Assembly: GCF_003609995.1 (NCBI RefSeq)
Contig: NZ_AP018786.1
Span: forward strand, 754,001 to 818,000
Direction: 5' to 3'
Length of the DNA: 64,000 bases
DNA from: Sutterella megalosphaeroides
GTDB lineage: Bacteria > Pseudomonadota > Gammaproteobacteria > Burkholderiales > Burkholderiaceae_F
Below are positions 53,094 to 61,667 of this stretch, in pieces. Under the pieces are notes generated by a model. That model made no database searches. It worked only from the letters and a program-made list of their open reading frames with translations, and was not told the origin of the DNA. The position numbers and the translations under genes were made by a program. Positions within the stretch are counted from its first letter, which is position 1, and every line of letters starts with the position of its first letter.

Positions 53094-54410
53094 TCAGTGG
53101 CGTTTTTCTTCGCCGATCAGGTGCGTGCTGTCGTACTCGGCCTGATTGCGGCGGTGTTTCCAGATGACGAGCCCCATTGACGTCATCACGAAGAGCCCGA
53201 AGATCACCATCGTGGCGGGCACCGAGAGGTCGAAGAGGATGAGAAGCGAATAGACGCCGAGCATCACGAGAATCGAGAGATTTTCGTTGAAGTTCTGCAC
53301 GGCGATCGAGCGCCCCGCGCTCATCAGGACGTGACCGCGGTGCTGCAGAAGGGCGTTCATCGGCACGACGAAAAAGCCCGCGCAAATGCCGACGAGCACC
53401 ATAACGAACGCCGCGAGGAGAACGGCCCAGGAAATCTCGAACCCGAAAAGACCGAGCCCGCCCGCGGGCGCCATGTCCTTCGTGAAATAGGCCGTGAGGG
53501 TGACGAGCGCCCCCATGCAGATCCCCATCGGCAAAACGGAGAGGGAGCGCTTCAGGGGAACCTTGGCGGCGGCAAGCACCGCGCCGATCGCAATCCCGAG
53601 GCTCACCACGGCCTGCATGACGGCCCCCTGCGAGAGGTCCATCCCGAGCGCATGGTCGCACCACTTGAGAACAAGGAACTGCAGCACGGCGCCTGCGCCC
53701 CAGAAAAGCGTCGTGACGGAGAGCGAAATCTGCCCGAGTCGGTCGTGCCAGAGGAGGCGGCAACTTGACATGAAGCTGCGGATCGAATCGATCGGATCGA
53801 GCTTTTGCTTCGGGTAGCGTACGCCCGTATCGGGAATGGCGAGGTTGACGACCGAGGCGGCGAGGTAGACGAAGGCGATCGCAAAAATCGCGCCTTCGGC
53901 GTAGGTATGGAGCCCAATGGCCTCAAGACCGAAGACGTTCAAAATCGGCTGCGCGACTTCGGGCTTGATGAGCACCCCGCCGAGCACGACCCCTAGGATG
54001 ATGGAGCCCACCGTGAGCCCTTCGATCCAGCCGTTGGCAACGACGAGCTTTTCGGGCGGGAGGAGCTCGGTGAGAATCCCGTACTTGGCGGGCGAATAGG
54101 CCGCGGCCCCGACACCCACGATCGCGTAGGCGAGAAGCGGATGGCCGCCGAAGAGCATCAGGAGGCACCCACACGCCTTCAAGAAATTCGTGAGAAACAT
54201 GACCCGGCCCTTCGGCATCGAGTCGGCGAAAAGCCCCACCCAGGCGGCGAGCAACACGTAACTCACGACGAAGAAGAGCTTCAACAGCGGAGTCATCCAC
54301 TCCGGCGCGCCGATCGAAGCGAGCAGCGCGATGGCGGCGATGAGCAGGGCATTGTCGGCGAGCGAAGAGAGAAACTGCGCCGCCATGATGGTGTAAAAAC
54401 CACGATTCAT
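53094..54410 (-). CDS. lplT: Lysophospholipid transporter LplT
   Basis: 438 residues, twelve-helix MFS carrier. It starts MNRGFYTIMAAQFLSSLADN, and has the LplT-specific words ADNALLIAA, FADSMPKGRVMF, AAYSPAKYGILTELLPP and NGWIEG. LplT flips lysophosphatidylethanolamine into the cytoplasm for re-acylation. In E. coli it is joined to aas, but no acyltransferase gene is here. It is divergent from alr, an arrangement common in betaproteobacteria. Confidence 0.88.
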   Translation of the reverse strand: MNRGFYTIMAAQFLSSLADNALLIAAIALLASIGAPEWMTPLLKLFFVVSYVLLAAWVGLFADSMPKGRVMFLTNFLKACGCLLMLFGGHPLLAYAIVGVGAAAYSPAKYGILTELLPPEKLVVANGWIEGLTVGSIILGVVLGGVLIKPEVAQPILNVFGLEAIGLHTYAEGAIFAIAFVYLAASVVNLAIPDTGVRYPKQKLDPIDSIRSFMSSCRLLWHDRLGQISLSVTTLFWGAGAVLQFLVLKWCDHALGMDLSQGAVMQAVVSLGIAIGAVLAAAKVPLKRSLSVLPMGICMGALVTLTAYFTKDMAPAGGLGLFGFEISWAVLLAAFVMVLVGICAGFFVVPMNALLQHRGHVLMSAGRSIAVQNFNENLSILVMLGVYSLLILFDLSVPATMVIFGLFVMTSMGLVIWKHRRNQAEYDSTHLIGEEKRH

Positions 54411-54756
54411 CTAAACATGTCCTAGCCTGGGCCTGCCGAATGCGGTAAGCCCGAAATAAACGTCCCCGAAGTTTAGCAAACGGACTCGGTCGAACAACCC
54501 CGACCGAGGTCGAATATGCCCCGACCTTGACGGGCTGCGGGAGGCCGCCCGCCGCGGCCTCGGGAAACGTGTCGGTTTGTTGCGAAGCGGGGTCCGCCGG
54601 CAAAGGGAAGCGTAAAATTTCGAGACCGTGCCTCCGTCGTTTCGGGCGGGCCCGGCTTGCGTGCGCACGCCTCCCCCTGCGGGCGGCGGTCTCGGCATGC
54701 GAGGGGGTTCGTGGCGAAACACCCGGGGGCGAAATTTTTTCCCGGAGGAATTCGTC
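54411..54756. other. Divergent region between lplT and alr
   Basis: 346 bp with no likely gene; short open frames are Arg/Pro-rich shadows. It must contain both promoters. No clear -35/-10 pair or regulatory repeat was recognised. Confidence 0.4.
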
Positions 54757-55842
54757 GTGCCGCGCCCCATTTATGCCGAAATCGATCTTGATGCGCTTCG
54801 CCACAACCTGAACGTGCTTCGCGAGCGCGCCGAGGGGCGGACGGTCTGGGCGGTCGTGAAGGCAAACGCCTACGGGCACGGCTTGGAAAACGCGGTGAAG
54901 GCCTTCGAGGCGGCGGACGGTCTGGCTACGATCGATTTGTGCGACGCCGAACGCGCGCGTCGGTGCGGCTGGAAAAAGCGCATCCTTCTTCTCGAAGGCT
55001 TTTTCGACGAAACCGACATCGAGCCCCTGCAGACGATCGGCGTCGAGACCGTGATCCATTCGCCCTGGCAGATCGAAATCCTGAAGCGCATGAACCCGAA
55101 GGACGTGCGCTGCCACATCAAGGTGAATTCCGGGATGAACCGTTTGGGGTTCCTCCCCGTCGAAGTCAACACCGTCTACGATCAGCTCACCGCCCTCAAG
55201 GGCGTGCGGGTGATGGGTGTGGTCACGCACTTTGCGAACGCCGAACCCTCCTACCTCGGGGACGCGCCCGCCTCGGTCGGCAAGCAACTGACCCGCATGG
55301 GGCGACTTGCGAACGGCGAAACCGCCGCCTGCATGGCCAATTCCGCGGGCATTCTCTGGCACCCCGAAGTGGGCGGCAACGCCGTTCGCGCCGGGGTGGC
55401 GCTCTACGGGATCAGCCCCGACGCGCACATCTCGTCCGAAGAGCTCGGCCTAATCCCCGCGATGACGCTCTGCGCGAAGATCATCGCCGTGCAGCAAATC
55501 GCTCCGGGCGAAGCCGTGGGTTACGGCTCGCGCTGGATCGCGAAGCGCCCCTCGCGCATCGCGGTGGTCGCCTGCGGGTATGCGGACGGCTACCCCCGCT
55601 CGATGCCGGACGGCGCCCCCGTCTGGGTCGAGGGGCAGATCGCCCCGCTTGCGGGTGCGGTCTCGATGGACATGCTCGAAATCGACGTGACGGACATTCC
55701 CGCCGCAACGCTCGGCTCCACGGTCGAACTCTGGGGCAAGCACCTCCCCGTCAACCGCGTCGCTTCCGCCTGCGGCACGATCGGCTACGAGCTCATCTGC
55801 GCCCTGGCGCGCCGCGTGCCGATCAACGTGAAGAGCGCATGA
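54757..55842 (+). CDS. alr: Alanine racemase
   Basis: 361 residues from GTG 54757, chosen because CGGAGGAA ends 6 bases before it and the family start (R-P-x-x-A-E-I-D-L-D-A-L) follows at once. The PLP lysine is Lys35 in VVKANAYGHG, the catalytic tyrosine is Tyr256 in AVGYGSRW, and VSMDMLEIDVTD closes the active site. It makes D-alanine for peptidoglycan. Followed at 109 bp by radA. Confidence 0.93.
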   Translation: MPRPIYAEIDLDALRHNLNVLRERAEGRTVWAVVKANAYGHGLENAVKAFEAADGLATIDLCDAERARRCGWKKRILLLEGFFDETDIEPLQTIGVETVIHSPWQIEILKRMNPKDVRCHIKVNSGMNRLGFLPVEVNTVYDQLTALKGVRVMGVVTHFANAEPSYLGDAPASVGKQLTRMGRLANGETAACMANSAGILWHPEVGGNAVRAGVALYGISPDAHISSEELGLIPAMTLCAKIIAVQQIAPGEAVGYGSRWIAKRPSRIAVVACGYADGYPRSMPDGAPVWVEGQIAPLAGAVSMDMLEIDVTDIPAATLGSTVELWGKHLPVNRVASACGTIGYELICALARRVPINVKSA

Positions 55843-55951
55843 GTTCGGGGCGGGCTGCGCCGGCACCGCTTCCTTCCCGTCTTTTCTCCAAATCCTTTCC
55901 CGACTCGTCTCTTCGGGGAGCGCCCGGCGCTCCCCTCGCGAGGAACGCTTG

Positions 55952-57358
55952 ATGGCACCCAAAACGAAAAAGCCCCGCATCGAATTCGTCTGCAGCGACT
56001 GCGGCGGCACGACGGCGAAGTGGCAGGGCCAGTGTCCGCACTGCAAAGCCTGGAATACGCTCCAAGAATTCACCGTCGCCGAAGGCGCGGCCGCCCGTTA
56101 CGGTTCGGGCCGCCCCGCCCCGAAGGGCTTCGTCGACACGACGGGGGCCCTTCAGGACCTGGCCGACGTCAGCACCGACGAAGCGCCCCGCATTCTTACG
56201 GGCCTGAGCGAATTCGACCGCGTGATGGGGGGCGGCCTCGTGCGCGGGGGCGTGGCGTTGATCGGCGGGGACCCCGGGATCGGGAAGTCGACGATTCTTC
56301 TTCAGGTGATGGCGCGCTTGAAGCAGTTGGGCGTCAGCGCCCTCTACGTTTCGGGCGAAGAAAGCGCCTCGCAGATCGCGATCCGCGCGCAGCGCCTTCA
56401 GATCGATCCGCACGGTCTGCAGCTCATGAGCGAAATCGAGCTCGAACAGATCGAAGCGGTCCTCTCCGAGAAAAAGCCCGAATTCGTCGTGATCGACTCG
56501 ATTCAGACGCTCTTTTCGGGGCAGCTCGACAGTGCTCCGGGGTCGGTGTCGCAGGTGCGCGAGTGCGCGGCGCGCTTGACCCGCATCGCGAAGAGCCACG
56601 GGATCACGCTCGTTTTCGTCGGGCACGTAACGAAGGACGGGGCGCTCGCGGGGCCGCGCATTTTGGAGCACATCGTCGACACGGTCCTTTACTTCGAAGG
56701 GGACACGCATTCCAATTTCCGCCTCATTCGCGCTTTCAAAAACCGTTTCGGCGCCGTGAACGAACTCGGCGTCTTCGCGATGACCGACCACGGGCTTCGC
56801 GGCGTTACGAACCCCTCGGCCATTTTCCTCTCGGAATACAAGTCGAACATCCCGGGCTCGACCGTGCTCGTCACGCAGGAGGGGACCCGTCCGCTCCTCG
56901 TCGAAATTCAGGCGCTCGTCGACGAAAGCCACAGTCCCGCGCCGCGCCGTTTGGCGGTCGGGATCGATGCGCAGCGTCTTTCGATGCTCCTGGCCGTTTT
57001 GCACCGTCACGCGGGTGTCGCGTGCTTCGACCAGGACGTCTTCATCAACGCCGTGGGCGGCGTGAAAATTTCCGAAACGGCCGCGGACTTGGCGGTTTTG
57101 GCGGCGATCTATTCGAGCATCCGCAACAAAGCCCTCTCGAAGGGGCTCGTTGTCTTCGGCGAAGTGGGTCTCGCGGGCGAAATCCGACCGGCACCCCGCG
57201 GGCAGGAGCGTCTGCGCGAAGCGGCGAAGCTCGGCTTCTCGAAGGCCGTCATTCCGCGCGCGAACGCCCCGAAGACCCCGATCGAAGGCTTGCGGGTGGT
57301 GGCGGTGGACCGCCTGGCGGACGCTTTGCGTGCGGTCCTCTCGGACGACGTCGATTGA
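55952..57358 (+). CDS. radA: DNA repair protein RadA
   Basis: 468 residues from ATG 55952 with a GAGGAA site. N-terminal zinc finger Cys14/Cys17/Cys28/Cys31 (VCSDCGG...CPHC), RecA-like ATPase with Walker A GGDPGIGKST, the RadA-specific KNRFG motif (RAFKNRFGAVNELGVF), and a C-terminal Lon-protease-like domain (PAPRRLAVGIDAQRLSMLLA). It promotes branch migration in recombination. Second gene after alr. Confidence 0.95.
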   Translation: MAPKTKKPRIEFVCSDCGGTTAKWQGQCPHCKAWNTLQEFTVAEGAAARYGSGRPAPKGFVDTTGALQDLADVSTDEAPRILTGLSEFDRVMGGGLVRGGVALIGGDPGIGKSTILLQVMARLKQLGVSALYVSGEESASQIAIRAQRLQIDPHGLQLMSEIELEQIEAVLSEKKPEFVVIDSIQTLFSGQLDSAPGSVSQVRECAARLTRIAKSHGITLVFVGHVTKDGALAGPRILEHIVDTVLYFEGDTHSNFRLIRAFKNRFGAVNELGVFAMTDHGLRGVTNPSAIFLSEYKSNIPGSTVLVTQEGTRPLLVEIQALVDESHSPAPRRLAVGIDAQRLSMLLAVLHRHAGVACFDQDVFINAVGGVKISETAADLAVLAAIYSSIRNKALSKGLVVFGEVGLAGEIRPAPRGQERLREAAKLGFSKAVIPRANAPKTPIEGLRVVAVDRLADALRAVLSDDVD

Positions 57359-57390
57359 GTCCCGCAGAGTCGCAGGAAACAACAAACAAC

Positions 57391-57422
57391 AAGCCCCGGC
57401 AACCGAACGGATGTCGGGGCTT
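57391..57422 (+). terminator. Terminator of radA
   Basis: AAGCCCCG/CGGGGCTT (57391-57398/57415-57422) with three further inner pairs including one G-T; short T tract. Confidence 0.65.
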
Positions 57423-57467
57423 CGTCTTGGCGGGGCACCGAGCGGCGTCGCCCGGTACCCGTTGAAC

Positions 57468-57890
57468 TTACCGGGGCGGCGCGGGCGGCTGCGTCGGGCT
57501 CGTGCCCGTGACCGGAGTCCATCCGAGCGGGCAGGCGGGCACGCTCGGGTAGTAGGCGCCTTCGCTCTCGCACCAGTACCAGGTGTAGACCTGCGGCACG
57601 GGCGGTGCCGCAGGAACGGTCGTTTGTGGAACGACGACTACTTCGGGTTCGCGGCGCGAGTCGAGGTAGAGCTGCGTGCCGAGAAGCGCTCCGCCCACCA
57701 AAAGCGGCGCCACCCAATAATCGTGATCGTGGTGCACGCGGTAGTGAACGGGCGGAGGCGGCGGCCGGTGGAAAGCGGGCGGCGGCCGATGGCCGTGCGG
57801 CGGGAAGGGCGGACGGGCGCCCGCCGGCGCCGAGAGGGCGAGAGCGAGCGCGCTCGCGGCGAGCATGAGGGCGATGGTGGGTTTGCGCAT
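57468..57890 (-). CDS. Secreted Pro/His-rich small protein with a YYP-CP-GW motif
   Basis: 140 residues from ATG at 57890 (AAGGAG site). A signal peptide (MLAASALALALSAPAGA) is followed by a Pro/His-rich stretch (PPFPPHGHRPPPAFHR, HHDHDYW), a short hydrophobic segment (APLLVGGALLGTQLYL) and a C-terminal module ending with CESEGAYYPSVPACPLGW. That C-terminal word is shared by many small exported proteobacterial proteins of unknown function. The His clusters could bind metal. Codon use is normal for the region. Confidence 0.72.
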   Translation of the reverse strand: MRKPTIALMLAASALALALSAPAGARPPFPPHGHRPPPAFHRPPPPPVHYRVHHDHDYWVAPLLVGGALLGTQLYLDSRREPEVVVVPQTTVPAAPPVPQVYTWYWCESEGAYYPSVPACPLGWTPVTGTSPTQPPAPPR

Positions 57891-58075
57891 GGCGGACTCC
57901 TTCGAGGAGCGTCCGGCCGAGGGTTCTGCTTTATGGCGTCTTTGGAACGTCTTTCGGGCGTCTTCAAACCTTCCCGGCCGGTTGTCGAATTTTTCTCCTC
58001 CGTTTGAATCCACGATAACGCAATTTCGCCGGAGTGCACAGGGCTCGGGCGTTTCGGTCGGTAACGCGGAGTTTC

Positions 58076-59137
58076 TCACCGGCCCGTCGTGCTCTCCGTG
58101 AGGTTCATCCTCATGATCGCGCGGTGCTTGCCGCCCTCCAAGCGCTCCAGGTCGAACGCGTCCCCTTCGAGCGTCGGGTAGTCGGCGAGAAACGCGTCGA
58201 GGGCGCGCCGCTCGTCGGGCGTGAGGTCGTTCGTAAGCAGCGCGGCCGCCGCATCGATGTGGCGGCTGCTGCGCGTACCGAGAATGACGGCACCGACCCC
58301 CGGTTTTCCCAGGGCGTAGAGGGACGCCGTCTGCGAGATCCCGAGGCCCTTGGGGCGCCCGATCTCTTCAAGGAGCCCGAGGAGCTTCTGGAAGCCCTCC
58401 CACCCGAGGGAGTCTTCGATCACGAGGTCGTACTTGACGAGCGACCGATTCTCAAAACTCGCGGGCCGTTCGCGCCCGATCCATTTCTCGGAAAGAAAGC
58501 CCCCCGCCACCGTGCCGTAACAGAGAAGGGCGACGTTTCGTTTGCGCGCGAGCTCCGCCAACCCCCTCTTGCGCTCCGGACGACGGTCGAGCGCCGAATA
58601 CTGGCACTGGTTCGAGACGACGGGAATGCCTGCGTCGAGAAGCCGCTCGAGTTGCGCCCGATTGAAGTTCGTCGTCCCGATCCGACGCACGATCCCTTTT
58701 TCCTGTGCCCGCACGAGGTGCCCCGCGCACTCGACCATGCCGGGGACCTCGTAATCCCACCAATGGAATTGCACGAGGTCGAGCGCTTCGAGTCCGAGGC
58801 GTGCGAGCGACCGCGTCAAGATGCGCTCGACGTACGCATAGTCGACGCGTGCGAGGTCTTCGAGGTCGGGGACGAACTTCGTGTGAATGCGCGGAAGCGA
58901 CAGTCCCGCGCGGCGCCGCTCCCGAACGATCGTGCCGTAAAAGTCCTCGACTCCCGTGTAGATGTCGGCGCCGTCGAAGGTGTCGAGCCCCAGGTCCAAG
59001 AGGCGCGCAAAGGCGTCGTGCGCGTCCTTCATGTCCAGGGGCGCCCCGAGGGCGTGGCCGGTCGAAAGCTGCCAGCCGCCGTTGATGACGCGCGGGATGG
59101 TGTAGCCGTCGGGAAAAACAAAGTGCGAAGCGGGCAT
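58076..59137 (-). CDS. Aldo/keto reductase
   Basis: 353 residues from ATG at 59137 (GGAG site); a TTG 5 codons earlier is less likely. TIM-barrel AKR: the catalytic tetrad is visible as Asp and Tyr in FDGADIYTG, Lys in HTKFVP, and His in LVQFHWWD. The NADPH-binding end is GTRSSRHIDAA. It probably reduces an aldehyde or ketone with NADPH. Substrate unknown. Stands alone between two convergent or independent units. Confidence 0.8.
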   Translation of the reverse strand: MPASHFVFPDGYTIPRVINGGWQLSTGHALGAPLDMKDAHDAFARLLDLGLDTFDGADIYTGVEDFYGTIVRERRRAGLSLPRIHTKFVPDLEDLARVDYAYVERILTRSLARLGLEALDLVQFHWWDYEVPGMVECAGHLVRAQEKGIVRRIGTTNFNRAQLERLLDAGIPVVSNQCQYSALDRRPERKRGLAELARKRNVALLCYGTVAGGFLSEKWIGRERPASFENRSLVKYDLVIEDSLGWEGFQKLLGLLEEIGRPKGLGISQTASLYALGKPGVGAVILGTRSSRHIDAAAALLTNDLTPDERRALDAFLADYPTLEGDAFDLERLEGGKHRAIMRMNLTESTTGR

Positions 59138-59218
59138 GGTGCGGTGCTCCAAGAAACGAGAACAAGAAGAAAAATCGGAAGAAAAAAGAGAACGAAAGGG
59201 CGTCCTTATTCAGAGGCC

Positions 59219-59575
59219 TTATTCGGCGTCCTCCTTCGGGCGCCCGAGCGGCACGACCGTGCAGGCTCCGTGCGAGAGCGTGCGCTTCGCGCGGCGCACG
59301 ATGCGAAATTTCGCCCCGCAATTGGGATCGGGACAGGCGATGAGGGCGTCGGTCGTCATCCAGTCGTTTCGAGCGGTCGGGCGCTCTTTTGCGGCAAGCA
59401 GCGGCAGAAGCGCTCCGAGGGCGTAGAAAGAAAAGCGCCCGCCCTCGGGAAAGACGAGGTCTTCGCCTTCGACCGCGAAGGCAAGCCCCGGGCGGTGGCG
59501 GCAGACGAAGGTGTCGGGGTCGCCCTCGACGTGCACTTCGAGGTCGTAGAGCTCAAAGGTGTCGGATTCGGTCAT
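59219..59575 (-). CDS. TIGR04076-type small protein
   Basis: 118 residues from ATG at 59575. The words FSFYALGALLPLLAAKER, ARNDWMTTD and IACPDPNCGAKFRI match a small family (TIGR04076) that lacks an assigned function and often sits beside redox or amino-acid metabolism genes. Four Cys, two of them in CPDPNC, could bind metal. It lies 22 bp after the NhaC-type transporter stop on the same strand, so it is likely in its operon and under the same attenuator. Confidence 0.65.
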   Translation of the reverse strand: MTESDTFELYDLEVHVEGDPDTFVCRHRPGLAFAVEGEDLVFPEGGRFSFYALGALLPLLAAKERPTARNDWMTTDALIACPDPNCGAKFRIVRRAKRTLSHGACTVVPLGRPKEDAE

Positions 59576-59597
59576 GGCGGAAGTCTCCTTGGGAATT

Positions 59598-61187
59598 TCA
59601 AAGCGCGGCTTCGGAGCGGGCCGAACGGGCCGAACGGGGGGCGGAAAGATTCGTCGAAGGGAGGGCCTTCGCCGCAAGCCCCTTCGTCGTGCGCCCGAAC
59701 CCCGTTGCGATCGAAAAAACGAGCACCGCGGTAAGCGCAAGCGGGTAGAAGCTTGAGAGGCCGAGCGCGACGGGCGTCACCGCGTCGCCCCCGGGAAGGC
59801 CCGAGAGAATCCCCGTGAGGATGAGGATGAAGGCCGAAAAGGGCATCAGGACGGGAAGGCCGTTCGCAAAGCCCGTGAGCAGATGGGCGCGGCGCAGGGG
59901 ATCGAGCCCCGCGCGGTTGGCGGGGTCGTTCGCAAGAACCCCCACAAGTGCGGTCGAAGCGCTCGTGACGGCCGCAAAGAGGGTCGTTACGACGAGCGTG
60001 GCCGCGGCCAGGAGAATTTCCACCCGCAGCGCGCCGCCCGTACTCTTCTCGGAGACAGTGTTCGTGCCGAGAAGCTTCTCGACCGCCGCCTCGCCGAGCC
60101 CGGAGCGCGTCACGACTTCGGTGAAGGCAAAAAGCGTGATGCAAAGAAGAATGATCCCGCCCATACCGGTCACGCCCGCGTAGAGGATCCCCGAGACCGC
60201 ACCCTCGTGAACGCCGAGGATGTCGGATGCTGAAAAGCGCCCCGTCGCGAGACCGATCGCCAGCCCCGACACGATCCCCGCACCCGCCGCGGTGAGCACG
60301 TCCCGCGTGCGGACGGCCACGGCAATGAGAAGGAACACGGGCAAAAGCATCGCGAGGCCCGCGGCGTCGCCTTGCGGAAGAGAAGGAAGTTCCGGAAGGT
60401 GAGGAAGCGTCGCGGCGTTCGCGGTACCCGAAGCGGTCGCAACGGACTGCGCGTCACCCGAAAGGACCGCATAGCCGAGAAGCGCGATCCCGAGTGCGGG
60501 CAACGCATAGGGAAGACGCGTCGTCACCACGGCGCCGATTTCGGGGCTGCGCCCGTCGGTCGTGCGCTGCGTCATGGCGGAAATCACGGTGACGTCCGAA
60601 ACGGGCGAGAGGTGGTCGCCGAAAATGGCCCCGGAAAGTAACGCCCCCGCCAAAAGCGACGCGTCCGCGCCGAGCGCGACGCCGGCGGGGAAAAGAAGCG
60701 GCACGGCGGTGAGCAACGTCCCGATCGAGGAGCCCGTGGCGGTGCCGAAAAGCGTCGCCGCAAGGAGCGCGAAGACCGTGAAGGCGTTCCCCGAGAGGTT
60801 CAAGAGGTTCCCGAGGTAGACGACCCCGTCCGCCGCACCGCCCGCTTTGACGACGGCGGAAAAGACCCCGGCCGCAAGCAGGAGCAGCACGACCGTCCCC
60901 GTCAGCGTCGACGCCGCGCCCGCGACGGCCGCTTTCCAGTAGAGGGCCGGGGTTTTGGAAAGAAGCGCTCCCGCAAAGAGCGCCGCGAGCCCCGCCGCGG
61001 CGAGACCGTAGAGGTCGAACGCCTGTTCGACGGAAAAGAGCGCGAAGGTGGTCGCAACGAACAGCGCCAGAGGCAGAAGCAGCGCCGCGGGGCCGCCGAA
61101 AAAGCGGGGGCGATCGGGCGTCGCGGAAGCGGCGGTTTCGCGCGTTTCAGAGGGAAAGTCAGCGGAAAAAGAAACGTCGTACGTCAT
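59598..61187 (-). CDS. NhaC-superfamily transporter, possible tryptophan carrier
   Basis: 529 residues from ATG at 61187 (GGAG site). About twelve helices; signature regions are GTATGSSIGTLLTAVPLLFP and FGDHLSPVSDVTVISAM in the first half and VTSASTALVGVLANDP in the second. Named for Na+/H+ antiporters, the NhaC superfamily also includes predicted amino-acid carriers found under amino-acid-specific regulation (lysine, methionine and tyrosine riboswitch or T-box regulons). Here a leader peptide with three Trp codons and an attenuator precede the gene, so tryptophan uptake is the preferred inference over Na+ export. Confidence 0.8.
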   Translation of the reverse strand: MTYDVSFSADFPSETRETAASATPDRPRFFGGPAALLLPLALFVATTFALFSVEQAFDLYGLAAAGLAALFAGALLSKTPALYWKAAVAGAASTLTGTVVLLLLAAGVFSAVVKAGGAADGVVYLGNLLNLSGNAFTVFALLAATLFGTATGSSIGTLLTAVPLLFPAGVALGADASLLAGALLSGAIFGDHLSPVSDVTVISAMTQRTTDGRSPEIGAVVTTRLPYALPALGIALLGYAVLSGDAQSVATASGTANAATLPHLPELPSLPQGDAAGLAMLLPVFLLIAVAVRTRDVLTAAGAGIVSGLAIGLATGRFSASDILGVHEGAVSGILYAGVTGMGGIILLCITLFAFTEVVTRSGLGEAAVEKLLGTNTVSEKSTGGALRVEILLAAATLVVTTLFAAVTSASTALVGVLANDPANRAGLDPLRRAHLLTGFANGLPVLMPFSAFILILTGILSGLPGGDAVTPVALGLSSFYPLALTAVLVFSIATGFGRTTKGLAAKALPSTNLSAPRSARSARSEAAL

Positions 61188-61317
61188 GTCGGAGTCTCCG
61201 GAAAGCCTCGGTGAAGGTGCCTGCGTCGTCAAGGGAAATGCGGGAGACGCGGCGCCATCGAAGCTGCGGGAGCGCGAAGGCAACGTACGAAAGGGTGTTG
61301 GCGTGAAGGTCGATCAT
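61159..61317 (-). CDS. Possible 52-codon coupled ORF in the transporter leader
   Basis: Begins MIDLHANTLSYVAFALPQL and has GC-rich third positions like real genes. It ends 29 bases inside the transporter gene in another frame, an arrangement used for translational coupling. The ribosome site is weak (GAGAG) and no homolog is known to me, so it may be spurious. Confidence 0.3.
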   Translation of the reverse strand: MIDLHANTLSYVAFALPQLRWRRVSRISLDDAGTFTEAFRRLRHDVRRFFFR

Positions 61318-61395
61318 GGTGCGTTCTCTCAAGAGTCGGAAGGGGAAGCCTTCGGCTTCGGGCGGGCTCTTGATTTCAACGGTCCGTGAACGACG

Positions 61396-61418
61396 AAAGC
61401 CCGCGAGGAGCGGGCTTT
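61396..61418 (-). terminator. Attenuator terminator hairpin
   Basis: AAAGCCCGC/GCGGGCTTT (9 bp, 5-base loop) between the Trp leader peptide and the transporter. The minus-strand T tract is short (TTTCGTCGTT), similar to other terminators in this window. Its 5' arm plus part of the loop (GCCCGCTC, plus-strand 61408-61415) can instead pair with GAGCGGGC at 61507-61514 in the leader peptide. Confidence 0.6.
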
Positions 61419-61487
61419 TCATCTACGTTCCGGAGGTTCTCTCCGTTGTGTGTCGTCTGCGGGAAAAGTCGGTAGTCCGACGAATTT

Positions 61488-61586
61488 TCACCGTGCACGA
61501 CACCGTGCCCGCTCGAGTTTTTCGAGGGGCCACCACCACGAGAACTGCGTGGTCGCAGGGACGGAGGCGTGAAGGTTCTGGAACAT
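61488..61586 (-). CDS. Trp-rich leader peptide (attenuator)
   Basis: ATG at 61586 to TGA at 61488, 32 residues, with the core QFSWWWPLEK: three consecutive TGG codons (61538-61530). The peptide has no other likely function. The last Trp codon and the bases after it (region 1, 61523-61530) pair with 61507-61515 (region 2). Region 2 pairs alternatively with 61408-61415 (region 3), the terminator arm. This is the classical 1:2/2:3/3:4 layout, in which a ribosome stalled at Trp codons frees region 2 to block termination. The intervening 90 bases fold on themselves (61497-61503 with 61450-61456). Confidence 0.65.
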   Translation of the reverse strand: MFQNLHASVPATTQFSWWWPLEKLERARCRAR

Positions 61587-61595
61587 AGTGCGTCC

Positions 61596-61625
61596 ATCCT
61601 AGCAAAGGTTTTCGTCGCGGTGCAA
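61596..61625 (-). promoter_or_regulatory. Candidate promoter of the Trp leader-transporter unit
   Basis: On the minus strand, TTGCAC (61625-61620), an 18-bp spacer, and TAGGAT (61601-61596). The start point would be only a few bases before the leader ATG, giving a nearly leaderless peptide; an AGGA within the -10 could alternatively be its ribosome site, which would demand a promoter further upstream. Confidence 0.35.
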
Positions 61626-61667
61626 TAAGGCGAACACCTCAGAAACCCCGGGACGGAGATTTGAGCG

